This document shows, piece by piece, positions 1-6,461 of a stretch of DNA of 9,589 bases. Each line of letters opens with the position of its first letter. Positions within the stretch are counted from its first letter, which is position 1. This stretch comes from an archaeon (lineage in GTDB: Archaea > Altiarchaeota > Altiarchaeia > IMC4 > QMZM01): NCBI GenBank assembly GCA_029933895.1, contig JAOZNG010000039.1:1-9589 (forward strand). The letters run 5' to 3'. Made by a program: the position numbers and the translations under genes. The notes under the pieces were generated by a model. That model was given only the letters and a program-made list of their open reading frames with translations. It was not told where the DNA came from and made no database searches.

Positions 1-388
1 CAAAGAGATACTGGAGAGAATTGATTTAGGGGATGCTGAGATTGTTATCTCGACCATACCAAACCACGAAGACAACCTGCTTCTTATCTGGGAGGTTAAG
101 AAAGCCAACCCAGAAACCCTTGTTTTTATATCTGAGAAACAGGTGGACAACGCCCTGGAGCTATACAATGAAGGCGCAGACTACGTTATTATCCCGGACA
201 TAGTGGGAGGCGAAAGAATCTCCGAGTACATGGCGGAATACATGACAGACATCAAAGGCATAGAAGAAGCGAGAAAAGAACACATAAAGAAGCTGGAGGA
301 CATCAAGAGAGAGGAGAAATTTGGAAAATACGAGTACACCATCCTGAAAGAGCTGGAGGAGGGATACAACAGCAAATCATTTAAATAA
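1..388 (+). CDS. RCK/TrkA-N domain protein, C-terminal part (probable Kef-type cation:proton antiporter)
   Basis: The reading frame is open from base 2 and ends at TAA 386-388, giving 128 visible residues; the start lies left of the window. The visible part looks like the second half of a Rossmann-fold RCK (TrkA-N) domain. It has a strand ending ISTIPNHEDNLLL, a strand TLVFISEK, then the late RCK signature GADYVIIPDIVGGERIS. RCK domains bind NAD(H) or other nucleotides on the cytoplasmic face and gate K+ channels or CPA2 antiporters. After the signature comes only a charged, Lys/Glu-rich helical tail of about 60 residues, so no TrkA-C (RCK-C) domain is seen. The TIPN-EDN and ADYVI-P-GG pattern is what I associate with archaeal Kef-type antiporters, but the membrane part is outside the window, so a stand-alone Trk subunit or a K+ channel remains possible. 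Confidence 0.75.
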   Translation, partial: KEILERIDLGDAEIVISTIPNHEDNLLLIWEVKKANPETLVFISEKQVDNALELYNEGADYVIIPDIVGGERISEYMAEYMTDIKGIEEARKEHIKKLEDIKREEKFGKYEYTILKELEEGYNSKSFK

Positions 389-399
389 AAAAAAATTGA

Positions 400-410
400 T
401 TATAATTTTA
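400..410 (+). promoter_or_regulatory. Candidate TATA box of the ferredoxin-reductase unit
   Basis: TTATAATTTTA is centred about 27 bases before the ATG at 432, the spacing expected if transcription starts at or next to the start codon. There is no clear Shine-Dalgarno sequence in the bases just before the ATG, which fits a leaderless or very short leader mRNA. The surrounding sequence is AT-rich, so the exact box is uncertain. Confidence 0.5.
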
Positions 411-431
411 ATAGTTACTAATATTTAAGAT

Positions 432-611
432 ATGGCTACTTCAGTGGATAGGGATAGATGCATGTACTGCGGGGGTTGTGTCTCCATATGCCCCCGGGAC
501 GCTCTTGAATTAATGGAGACATTCATCAAGATAGATGCAGACTCCTGTATCAGATGCGGCTCGTGCATCAGATTCTGTCCCGTAGGGGCGCTATACGATG
601 GAGACATATAA
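432..611 (+). CDS. Small 2[4Fe-4S] ferredoxin, partner of the reductase that follows
   Basis: This 59-residue protein has two complete CX2CX2CX3CP motifs: Cys10, 13, 16, 20 with Pro21, and Cys39, 42, 45, 49 with Pro50. Each should hold one [4Fe-4S] cluster, the classic layout of a low-potential dicluster ferredoxin. The start at 432 fits the family length and lies about 27 bases after a TATA-like box. Its stop TAA (609-611) shares one base with the ATG of the geranylgeranyl reductase gene, so the two are probably translated together. From established work, a ferredoxin encoded beside geranylgeranyl reductase in Methanosarcina acetivorans supplies the electrons for full saturation of archaeal lipids. 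I infer the same role here from position and cluster type. It is cytoplasmic, with no signal peptide or membrane segment. Confidence 0.9.
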   Translation: MATSVDRDRCMYCGGCVSICPRDALELMETFIKIDADSCIRCGSCIRFCPVGALYDGDI

Positions 612-1813
612 TGGATGCGGAATATGATGTAATCGTGGTGGGTGCCGGCCCAGCAGGGAGTATGGCGGCAAAGGCTGTCGCTGAAGGGAAACACAGGGTT
701 CTGGTATTGGACAAGAAACAGGAGATTGGAGCACCCAAGAGATGTGCTGAGGGGATAAATATAGAGGGAATTAAGGCTCTTGGTTTAGAGCCCGACCCCA
801 GATGGGCTGTCAATGACATAAGGGGCGCTATATGCTATTCACCATCAGGTAAGACCGTAAAGACCGAGTTTGGAGTTATGAAAGGCTACGTACTGGAGAG
901 AAAAATATTCGAGAAACACCTGGCAGCTGAAGCAATCAGGAAAGGAGCCAGATATATGGTGAAAACCAATGCCAGAAAGGTCCTAAAGGAAAACGGGTTT
1001 GTTAAGGGAGTGAAAGCAGAATACATGGGCGAGGAGCTGGAGCTTAAATCCAGGATTGTTATAGCAGCAGACGGTGTGGATTCAAGAATAGCACGAGACG
1101 CTGGAATAGACACCAGAAATGTTCTCGAAGACTACCATTCAGGCATCCAGTATGAGATGGCCGGCCTCAATCTGGAAGAGGAAGATAAGCTGCACATCTA
1201 TTTCGGCGAAAAAATAGCCCCAAAGGGATATGCATGGATTTTTCCCAAGGGGGATACCGTAGCCAACGTAGGAGTCGGTATAGCGGGGAGGCTCTCTGGT
1301 GACGGCAGGCGGGCGATAGACTACCTGAACTCCTTTATTGAATCACATCCCGAGATATTCCAAAACGCCTCGCCCATAGAGATAAACGCTGGAGGCATAC
1401 CGGTGGGATCACACATAAAGGATATGGTAGACAACGGGTTCATGGCTGTGGGAGACGCAGCCCACCAAGTGAACCCCATACACGGCGGAGGGATTTCTCT
1501 GGCCATGGAGGCCGGCATGATTGCCGGGGAAGTGGCTTCTGAAGCACTGGATAAGGGAGATGTCTCCAGGGAATCACTCAAGGAATACCAGAAGAGGTGG
1601 GAGGATAAATTCGACACCAAGCTGAAGAAGCTCTTGAAGCTGAGATCCTTTCTGGAGAAGGTAACGGACAAGGAATTCGAGTTGTTCGCTGAAACACTCA
1701 GCGGTGAAGACATAATAAGGCTGAGTGAATCCAAATACAAGTTTCTTATCGGAATACTGGCCAAAAAAGCCCCCCACATGGCCCCCATAGCAAAGAAATT
1801 CCTGAGTAAATAA
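611..1813 (+). CDS. Digeranylgeranylglycerophospholipid reductase (geranylgeranyl reductase family)
   Basis: The 400-residue FAD enzyme reduces the double bonds of the geranylgeranyl chains of archaeal ether lipids, giving saturated phytanyl chains. The N-terminus has a strand and FAD dinucleotide motif VVGAGPAGS (Gly11, Gly13, Gly16). It is followed by KRCAEG (43-48) with Cys45, the cysteine-containing loop seen in this family. VIAADGVDSRI (150-160) and GDAAHQVNPIHGGGI (281-295) are the other FAD-binding motifs of the PHBH/GR2 fold. Length is normal for the archaeal family. I choose ATG 611 because it starts directly with MDAEYDVIVVGAG; an upstream in-frame ATG at 554 would overlap most of the ferredoxin's second cluster motif. 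The ferredoxin just upstream is the likely electron donor. The last 70 residues are Lys/Glu-rich helices and may help membrane-surface contact, which is inference. A chlorophyll-type reductase is unlikely in this context. Confidence 0.92.
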   Translation: MDAEYDVIVVGAGPAGSMAAKAVAEGKHRVLVLDKKQEIGAPKRCAEGINIEGIKALGLEPDPRWAVNDIRGAICYSPSGKTVKTEFGVMKGYVLERKIFEKHLAAEAIRKGARYMVKTNARKVLKENGFVKGVKAEYMGEELELKSRIVIAADGVDSRIARDAGIDTRNVLEDYHSGIQYEMAGLNLEEEDKLHIYFGEKIAPKGYAWIFPKGDTVANVGVGIAGRLSGDGRRAIDYLNSFIESHPEIFQNASPIEINAGGIPVGSHIKDMVDNGFMAVGDAAHQVNPIHGGGISLAMEAGMIAGEVASEALDKGDVSRESLKEYQKRWEDKFDTKLKKLLKLRSFLEKVTDKEFELFAETLSGEDIIRLSESKYKFLIGILAKKAPHMAPIAKKFLSK

Positions 1814-1816
1814 GAG

Positions 1817-2044
1817 ATGGACAGGGAAAAAATAAGGAGGGATGGGATGAAGCTCATCAATGAGTTCTCTGAGATGCTCAGGGATGTGGAGGAAACAGAG
1901 GAAACCCACTACGTGGTTGACCTGAAAAACGTTACCAGAGTGGATGGGAGCCCAAGAAGGAGGAAGGAATTCCGTGAAAGAATGGAGAGGATAGCCCCCA
2001 GATGGGAGGACAACTACGTCGTGGCCGAGAAAGGCCGTAAATAA
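1817..2044 (+). CDS. gatC: GatC-like small protein (Asp-tRNA(Asn)/Glu-tRNA(Gln) amidotransferase subunit C, archaeal type)
   Basis: This 75-residue charged protein starts 3 bases after the reductase stop, so it is in the same transcript. The N-terminal half is an amphipathic helix (REKIRRDGMKLINEFSEML). The second half has VVDLKNVTRVDG (about 39-50), FRERMERIAPR (about 53-63) and a final VVAEKG. This pattern, with a helix, an Asn-Val-Thr-Arg strand, FRE-RM--APR and a terminal AEKG, is how I recognise archaeal GatC-like proteins. GatC stabilises the GatA-GatB complex that converts misacylated Asp-tRNA(Asn) or Glu-tRNA(Gln). gatA and gatB are not in the window, so the assignment rests on the short sequence pattern alone. 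It is a soluble cytoplasmic protein. The linkage to lipid synthesis probably reflects shared transcription rather than shared function. Confidence 0.6.
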   Translation: MDREKIRRDGMKLINEFSEMLRDVEETEETHYVVDLKNVTRVDGSPRRRKEFRERMERIAPRWEDNYVVAEKGRK

Positions 2045-2240
2045 TAGATACCAAAACGTCCAGTTCTTAGCAGTAACAGGAGTGTTCTTGATTGCTTTAA
2101 GGGTTTCCTTGTTGATTTCATCCAGCAGGTGCATGTGAATGAAAAAACACCCCTCGATTCCCGGTATATGATAGATGACGCAGGGATACTGGATGATGCA
2201 AGAGAGGGGGAAACTAGGTAACTGTTTTTCTATTCTTAAG

Positions 2241-2250
2241 TCTATATAAG
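2241..2250. promoter_or_regulatory. TATA-like box in the gatC-glmU gap
   Basis: TCTATATAAG is the best TATA-like sequence in this 211-base gap and reads similarly on both strands (CTTATATAGA on the minus strand). For the gene at 2256 it is only about 10 bases upstream, too close to serve a start at that ATG. It could serve a minus-strand transcript starting near 2220, or be a chance match. The pyrimidine-rich TTTTTCTATT at 2225-2234 has better spacing for 2256 but is a poorer match. Confidence 0.3.
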
Positions 2251-2255
2251 AGTAT

Positions 2256-3482
2256 ATGGATGCTGTTGTTTTAGCGGCAGGGGAAGGTGTAAGGATGAGG
2301 CCTCTGACCTCCACCAGGCCGAAGCCTATGCTCCCGGTTGCCGGGAAACCCATACTGGAGTGGGATCTGGAGGCGCTGGCAATAAACAGGTTCAGAAAGA
2401 TTTACATGATTGCAGGCTACAGGAGAGAAAGCATAGAAGACTATTTCGGAGACAGCTTCAATGGCATGGAGATAGAGTATGTATATCAGGAAGAGCAGCT
2501 GGGAACAGGACATGCTGTCTCACTGGTTGAAGAAAAAACAGGTGACTCCTTTCTGGTAATGAACGGCGACCTTCTGGTATCTGATCATCTCATAAAAAAA
2601 TTCCTCGGAGACAACAAAAAACACAGCGCAGGGAACAGCATCTCTCTGGTTGAAGTAATTAATCCCTCAGAGTTTGGGATAATTGATTTAGAAGGCAGCC
2701 TCGTTAAGTCAATAACCGAGAAACCTGAGAAGCCTGAAAGCGATTTAGCGAATGCCGGAATCTATCTCTTCAATAGAGAAATATTTAAGGCAATAAAAGA
2801 GATAAAGGAATCCACGAGAGCGGAGTATGAGATAACCGATGCTATAGAAACCCTCCTAGAGAGAGAGGAAGTCCATGGATTCAGGTGCGAGGGCAGATGG
2901 ATTGACGTGGGCAGGCCATGGGATCTGCTTGATGCGAACGAGTTGATGCTTAAGGATTTGAAACTGGAGCCCGATAAGGAGGTAAAGATTGAAGAAAACA
3001 CTGCATTGAAGGGTGAGGTACATATAGGGGAGGGTAGTGTAATAAAATCGGGTTCATACATCGAGGGACCAGCGTATATAGGCAGGGACTGCATAGTTGG
3101 TCCAAACTGCTACATAAGACCATACACTCTACTAATGGACAACACCAGAGCAGGTAATGCTGTGGAGATAAAGAACTCCATAGTGATGTCAGAAACCAAC
3201 ATATGCCACCTCTCCTACATAGGTGACTCCGTGATAGGTGAAGGCTGCAATCTCGGAGCTGGCACGAAGGTAGCTAACCTCAGATTCGACCACGGGGATG
3301 TGAGGATGGAGATAAAAAACAAGCTCACCCCCTCAGGAAGGAAGAAACTGGGGTGCATAATGGGAGACCAGGTTAAGACTGGAATAAACGTGTCCATACT
3401 CCCCGGCAGGTTGATATATCCCAACGCCTATGTGGAAGCAGGTAGCATTGTTAGAAACACAATCTACAGCGAGGAAGAATAA
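2256..3482 (+). CDS. Bifunctional GlmU-like enzyme: sugar-1-phosphate nucleotidyltransferase / amino-sugar-1-phosphate acetyltransferase
   Basis: The 408-residue protein has an N-terminal nucleotidyltransferase domain (about 1-230) with the signature LAAGEGVRMRPLT and KPMLPVAGKPILEW. Gln81-Leu-Gly-Thr-Gly contacts the base in this fold, NGD (103-105) holds the metal-binding Asp, and ITEKPEKP (153-160) follows. A left-handed beta-helix of hexapeptide repeats fills about 245-400 (for example GEVHIGEGSVIKSGSYI). HLSYIGDS (318-325) and GAGTKVAN (334-341) give His318, Tyr321 and Asn341 in the spacing of the acetyltransferase residues His308, Tyr311 and Asn331 of Sulfolobus ST0452, as I recall them. 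This supports both activities: acetylation of GlcN-1-P (or GalN-1-P) and UTP-dependent formation of UDP-GlcNAc (or a dTDP-sugar). The product feeds surface glycans and polysaccharides. The start MDAVVLAAGEG is canonical and has no obvious ribosome site. The next gene begins 3 bases after the stop. Confidence 0.88.
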   Translation: MDAVVLAAGEGVRMRPLTSTRPKPMLPVAGKPILEWDLEALAINRFRKIYMIAGYRRESIEDYFGDSFNGMEIEYVYQEEQLGTGHAVSLVEEKTGDSFLVMNGDLLVSDHLIKKFLGDNKKHSAGNSISLVEVINPSEFGIIDLEGSLVKSITEKPEKPESDLANAGIYLFNREIFKAIKEIKESTRAEYEITDAIETLLEREEVHGFRCEGRWIDVGRPWDLLDANELMLKDLKLEPDKEVKIEENTALKGEVHIGEGSVIKSGSYIEGPAYIGRDCIVGPNCYIRPYTLLMDNTRAGNAVEIKNSIVMSETNICHLSYIGDSVIGEGCNLGAGTKVANLRFDHGDVRMEIKNKLTPSGRKKLGCIMGDQVKTGINVSILPGRLIYPNAYVEAGSIVRNTIYSEEE

Positions 3483-3485
3483 AAA

Positions 3486-3980
3486 ATGGCTGGAGGAAAC
3501 AAGGCCTTCAGGGTTATTGTATTAACCACAATGCTGCTTTCCCTGTGCCTGAGCGCTTCAGCTGAGGATAAACTCAAACCTCTCCTGGATGGGTTATATA
3601 ACTCAATGAAACATGTGGTGGATGCAGTAGCTGGATTATTATTCAGCCTGTTTCCGGGGCTCAGGGATTCACTCCACGGCCTTTTTTTCTGGGAGCCGGA
3701 GGAGGAATATCTCTCATGGGTTATCTCCCTGAGGTCTCTTTTCTGGATTTTCTATATAGCAGCATTTATTGTTTTAGTAGCCTTCCTCCTGCAGTTATGG
3801 AGCATGTCCAGGCGATACCTCTACAATACGATAACAGGCATAGCTATTTTGTTGATATGCATCCACCTTTTGGGGGTGGGAATAGAATTCACGCTACTGA
3901 ACCTGATGCTAGTCATCTTGCTCGGCATCCCAGGAGCGGTTATCGTTGTCGCGTTTCATTATATTGGAGTACCTATCTAG
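3486..3980 (+). CDS. Signal-peptide membrane protein with C-terminal BofA-like domain
   Basis: The 164-residue protein begins 3 bases after the GlmU-like gene, so the two share a transcript. Residues 1-26 look like a signal peptide (basic start, hydrophobic core VIVLTTMLLSLCLS, then ASA). An amphipathic segment covers 28-65, followed by a Glu-rich turn WEPEEEY (69-75). A transmembrane helix spans about 83-104, and a basic SMSRRY is followed by two more hydrophobic helices at about 113-131 and 135-160. The pattern N-x3-G-x12-GVGIEFTLLNLMLVILLGIPGAV at 114-152 resembles the BofA family (pro-sigmaK processing inhibitor in Bacillus; archaeal homologues of unknown role). Archaea have no sigmaK, so BofA here names a fold resemblance, not a function. 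The last 24 codons overlap the convergent minus-strand gene. The function is unknown; a membrane partner in envelope biogenesis or proteolysis is possible. Confidence 0.7.
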   Translation: MAGGNKAFRVIVLTTMLLSLCLSASAEDKLKPLLDGLYNSMKHVVDAVAGLLFSLFPGLRDSLHGLFFWEPEEEYLSWVISLRSLFWIFYIAAFIVLVAFLLQLWSMSRRYLYNTITGIAILLICIHLLGVGIEFTLLNLMLVILLGIPGAVIVVAFHYIGVPI

Positions 3981-6041
3981 GAGTTTTTTCCTCCTAGCTA
4001 ACTCAAAAAGGAAGGCAAGAACAGCTAGTATAACTAAGACAGAAGCAGCGTGCATGTAGAAAGCCCATTTCTCTCTCTCCCCTGCTCTTATTTCTTTTAT
4101 TTTATCCAGCAATTCATCACATTCCTCAAAGCCTTCCCTGTCATCTAACTCCACGTAAATCTCCTCCGCCAGTATGAAATAGGTGGTTGCGTTAACGTAG
4201 TCCTCTGAATCAAAATACTCTCTTCCGGTATCCAGGTAACCCTGTGCCTGCCGGTGCTTGACTGACACATTAATTATATGCCCTGCCTGTCTTGATTTAT
4301 TTAAATAGCCGATGGAGTGGAAATCATCCCTGGCTGCTCTAGCATACACTGTAGCGTTTTCATAGAATCCCCCCTCCAGAAGGGATTCTGCTTTCTCCAA
4401 GTCAGCATCTGCATCAATCAAGGTTCTTGCCTTAGAGATGGTCTTCAGCGTGCCCTCAACCCTCCCGGTTTCGTTCAGCCTGGAGTATATGTATCGGGAC
4501 TCTTCCGCGTACAGTATCGAGTTCTCGTAGTCTTCGGACTCCAGATACCGCAGGGAGGAGGAGTATAGCGTATCCGCGTAGCGGATCCATGACTTCCTGA
4601 TTTCCTGCACTAAATCATCCGCCTTCAGAATCCCCTCCCTGTTATCCGCATCAAAGAAGAGGTCCAGGGACATCTCTGCATAGGAGAGGGCGGCCTCGTA
4701 TTTCCCTTCCTCCATATATCCCACTGCATCATTATAGAATTTCTCCGCCTTCAAGCTCTTGTTTTCTGGAGGAACATATTTCTCGCATTCATTTATTATG
4801 AGACGGCATCGCAGGATGCCTTCATCGAACCCGATATCCAGGAATAGATCACGGCACTCTCTAGCATACTCCAGGGCTTTCTCACAGTTCCCTTCAGTGA
4901 GGTAGTAGGCTCTGGCGTTCTTGAGGAAGTATTGTCCGTCCCTATAAACAGTGAAGTCGGGGTTTATCTCATAGAGATAAAGGTTGCTGCTGGTTGCAAC
5001 AGCAAGATATCTTGAAACACCCTCCCTGGAGTAGACATAAACTGCATTGATGTGGTCCCCCAACACCTTCTCAACCCTGAGGCTTCCTGTCTCATCCAAT
5101 GAATATATTACCCTGTTCGTTGCTATGAGGGTGCGAGTGAATTTATCGCTATCAAACACCAGGATGGATGAGTCCACTAAACCATCCAGCTCCTCCTCCT
5201 GGAGTAGATTCATGTTCCGGTCAAACAACAGGAAGGTGTCATCCTCCCTTAAAGCAACAATCTCGTCTACTCCGTCAATATTCACGTCACCTGAGGCCAC
5301 CTTAAAAATCCGCTTGTTTGTGTTCAGTAAAGACTTAACTCCGCCATTCTCTATGGTATAGATTCCCCTGAATGTCCCGAAGATTGCACCCTCCAGCGTG
5401 TTCTCCTGTTTCAGGGCCATATCCCACACCGCCCCGTCAAAAACGTACCTATTCAGGAGGGTGCCGTATCTATCCAGCACGTAGACATTGGAGTCAAGGG
5501 ATGCGACAACCACATTCCTGTTAATGAAGCGGATGTCTGATGGTATGTCGCCCATTAAATAATCCCACCTGTATCTGGTATCGTATTTCGTTACCACCGA
5601 GCCTTCCATCTCGAAGTAGTACACCCGCTCCTCAACAAAGCTGGTACCCTTCATACTTGAGCCGGCTATTATATCCAGGTTGCTGTCGCCGTCGAAGTCT
5701 CCTGGCATGAAATACATAATCTTTTCCTTAGCGTGTCTCTGTGGAGCGCCGCAGCCTATCATCTTCCTCTGGGCTATCTTGTCCACCCACGTCTTGTACT
5801 CCAGATTTCCGTCCAAATCTATTGCATAAATGTAGCTTCTGACCACGTCGAAGCTTGATGCATATATCTCTGGCGTTCCGTCCCTATTGAAGTCATAGAT
5901 GTAGACATCGTCTGATTGAATTGGTGCACTCCACTTCAGCTTCAGGAGAGGGTACTCTTCTATATACTCCCTGGAGTTGCAGGGGTTGGAGAGAAACAGT
6001 ATCGCAGTTAAAACAACCAAGCCCCCCCTCCAGTACATCAT
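3909..6041 (-). CDS. Predicted surface protein: signal peptide, beta-propeller, five helical (TPR-like) repeats, C-terminal membrane anchor
   Basis: With the start at 6041 (MMYWRGG...) the protein has 710 residues. Longer in-frame starts would overlap aIF5A and add an Arg/Cys-rich stretch ahead of the clear signal peptide (1-23, hydrophobic core GLVVLTAILFL). Residues about 34-365 are beta-rich blade repeats. Three carry Asp-rich loops of the FG-GAP/VCBS calcium type: DFNRDGTPE (50-58), DFDGDSNLD (115-123) and DVNIDGVDE (252-260). Between them are PQQ-propeller-like YIYAIDLDGN and VYVLDRYGT strands. Residues about 370-655 hold five helical repeats of 55-62 residues, marked by YL-EG-YE-AL-YA starting near 380, 442, 499, 554 and 609. 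One transmembrane helix (659-681) is followed by a basic stop-transfer RRKK and a 26-residue charged tail. Six N-x-S/T sequons (Asn427, 523, 562, 581, 591, 617) fit an exported glycoprotein. It lies 10 bases after aIF5A, so it is probably co-transcribed. The function is unknown; binding or sensing outside the cell is inference. Confidence 0.8.
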   Translation of the reverse strand: MMYWRGGLVVLTAILFLSNPCNSREYIEEYPLLKLKWSAPIQSDDVYIYDFNRDGTPEIYASSFDVVRSYIYAIDLDGNLEYKTWVDKIAQRKMIGCGAPQRHAKEKIMYFMPGDFDGDSNLDIIAGSSMKGTSFVEERVYYFEMEGSVVTKYDTRYRWDYLMGDIPSDIRFINRNVVVASLDSNVYVLDRYGTLLNRYVFDGAVWDMALKQENTLEGAIFGTFRGIYTIENGGVKSLLNTNKRIFKVASGDVNIDGVDEIVALREDDTFLLFDRNMNLLQEEELDGLVDSSILVFDSDKFTRTLIATNRVIYSLDETGSLRVEKVLGDHINAVYVYSREGVSRYLAVATSSNLYLYEINPDFTVYRDGQYFLKNARAYYLTEGNCEKALEYARECRDLFLDIGFDEGILRCRLIINECEKYVPPENKSLKAEKFYNDAVGYMEEGKYEAALSYAEMSLDLFFDADNREGILKADDLVQEIRKSWIRYADTLYSSSLRYLESEDYENSILYAEESRYIYSRLNETGRVEGTLKTISKARTLIDADADLEKAESLLEGGFYENATVYARAARDDFHSIGYLNKSRQAGHIINVSVKHRQAQGYLDTGREYFDSEDYVNATTYFILAEEIYVELDDREGFEECDELLDKIKEIRAGEREKWAFYMHAASVLVILAVLAFLFELARRKKLLDRYSNIMKRDNDNRSWDAEQDD
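3977..3997. terminator. Short inverted repeat at the 3' end of the BofA-like gene
   Basis: CTAGGAG and CTCCTAG form a perfect 7-base-pair stem around a TTTTTTC loop. The left arm contains the TAG stop (3978-3980) of the plus-strand gene. The whole element lies inside the coding sequence of the minus-strand surface protein, where it encodes Arg-Arg-Lys-Lys-Leu-Leu. It could mark or stabilise the plus-strand 3' end. No T-run follows the stem on either strand, so classical termination is not supported and chance is possible. Confidence 0.3.
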
Positions 6042-6051
6042 TTTTTGTTTT

Positions 6052-6438
6052 CTAGAGCTGAATGATTTTCCGCCGGCCCAGGGCGCCCATAACCAGCACC
6101 TCCTGGCCCTGTGATAGCTCTCCCCTGAACTCCTCCGGCACAGGCAGCTCAAAGGTCTCGTAGGATGACATATCCATTAACTGGACACCCCCCCCCACCA
6201 CATTAAGCACCTGAGCCGTGTCTTTGCTGATTAAGGGTATCTCCACCTTCTGGCTTACCGGAGCCATTATGTTCCTCTTCTGGTCATCGAATATGCCCAC
6301 AGCCTCCACCCGGGCCTTCATTCCACCGTGTTTACCGGGCTTGGATTTGGTTATCTTGGTTACCCTGCAAGCCTCTCCATCGATTATCACGTATTTACCT
6401 TCCTTCAAGTCCTTTATGGTGCCAATCTGTTTACTCAT
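6052..6438 (-). CDS. eif5A: Translation factor aIF5A (hypusine-containing)
   Basis: This 128-residue protein matches archaeal IF5A over its whole length. It promotes peptide-bond formation at stalled ribosomes, such as on proline runs. The N-terminal SH3-like domain (1-69) carries the hypusination loop KSKPGKHGGMKAR, with Lys36 in K-P-G-K-H-G as the residue changed to deoxyhypusine or hypusine. The C-terminal OB-fold domain (about 70-128) follows, with VQLMDMSSYETFELPVPEE. The ATG at 6438 is the canonical start MSKQIGTIKDLKEGKYV. No Shine-Dalgarno sequence is seen, and a TATA-like box sits about 28 bases upstream, so the mRNA is probably leaderless. A run of nine G on the coding strand (6188-6196) encodes part of VVGGGV between the domains. 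The surface-protein gene follows after 10 bases, an unusual partner for a translation factor. Confidence 0.97.
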   Translation of the reverse strand: MSKQIGTIKDLKEGKYVIIDGEACRVTKITKSKPGKHGGMKARVEAVGIFDDQKRNIMAPVSQKVEIPLISKDTAQVLNVVGGGVQLMDMSSYETFELPVPEEFRGELSQGQEVLVMGALGRRKIIQL

Positions 6439-6461
6439 TTTTCAACAAATAATAAATAGGT

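Noticed and set aside
425..694. An 89-codon minus-strand open frame over the ferredoxin gene
   Set aside because: It is the complement of the two CX2CX2CX3C cluster motifs, which are decisive for the plus strand.
1321..1860. A 179-codon minus-strand open frame
   Set aside because: It is fully antisense to the reductase coding sequence, its Ser/Leu/Pro-rich product follows from complementing Lys/Glu codons, and it shows no motif.
2160..2220. C-box-like GATGATG and GAAACTAG words suggesting a small RNA
   Set aside because: GATGATGC misses the C-box consensus at the last base, no D box (CTGA) is found downstream, and no stable fold is evident by eye.
1574..2353. A 259-codon open frame on the minus strand
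   Set aside because: Most of it is antisense to the reductase C-terminus, the GatC-like gene and the start of the GlmU-like gene, all with clear family signatures. Only the part in the gap 2045-2255 is reported, as a possible fragment.
3716..3997. A 93-codon plus-strand open frame within the BofA-like gene
   Set aside because: It lies in another frame of a gene with a strong membrane-protein pattern, and its own product has no recognisable feature.
6042..6152. Longer N-terminus for the surface protein beginning at 6152
   Set aside because: It would overlap aIF5A and place an Arg/Cys/Trp-rich stretch before a clear signal peptide. The start at 6041 directly follows the aIF5A stop.
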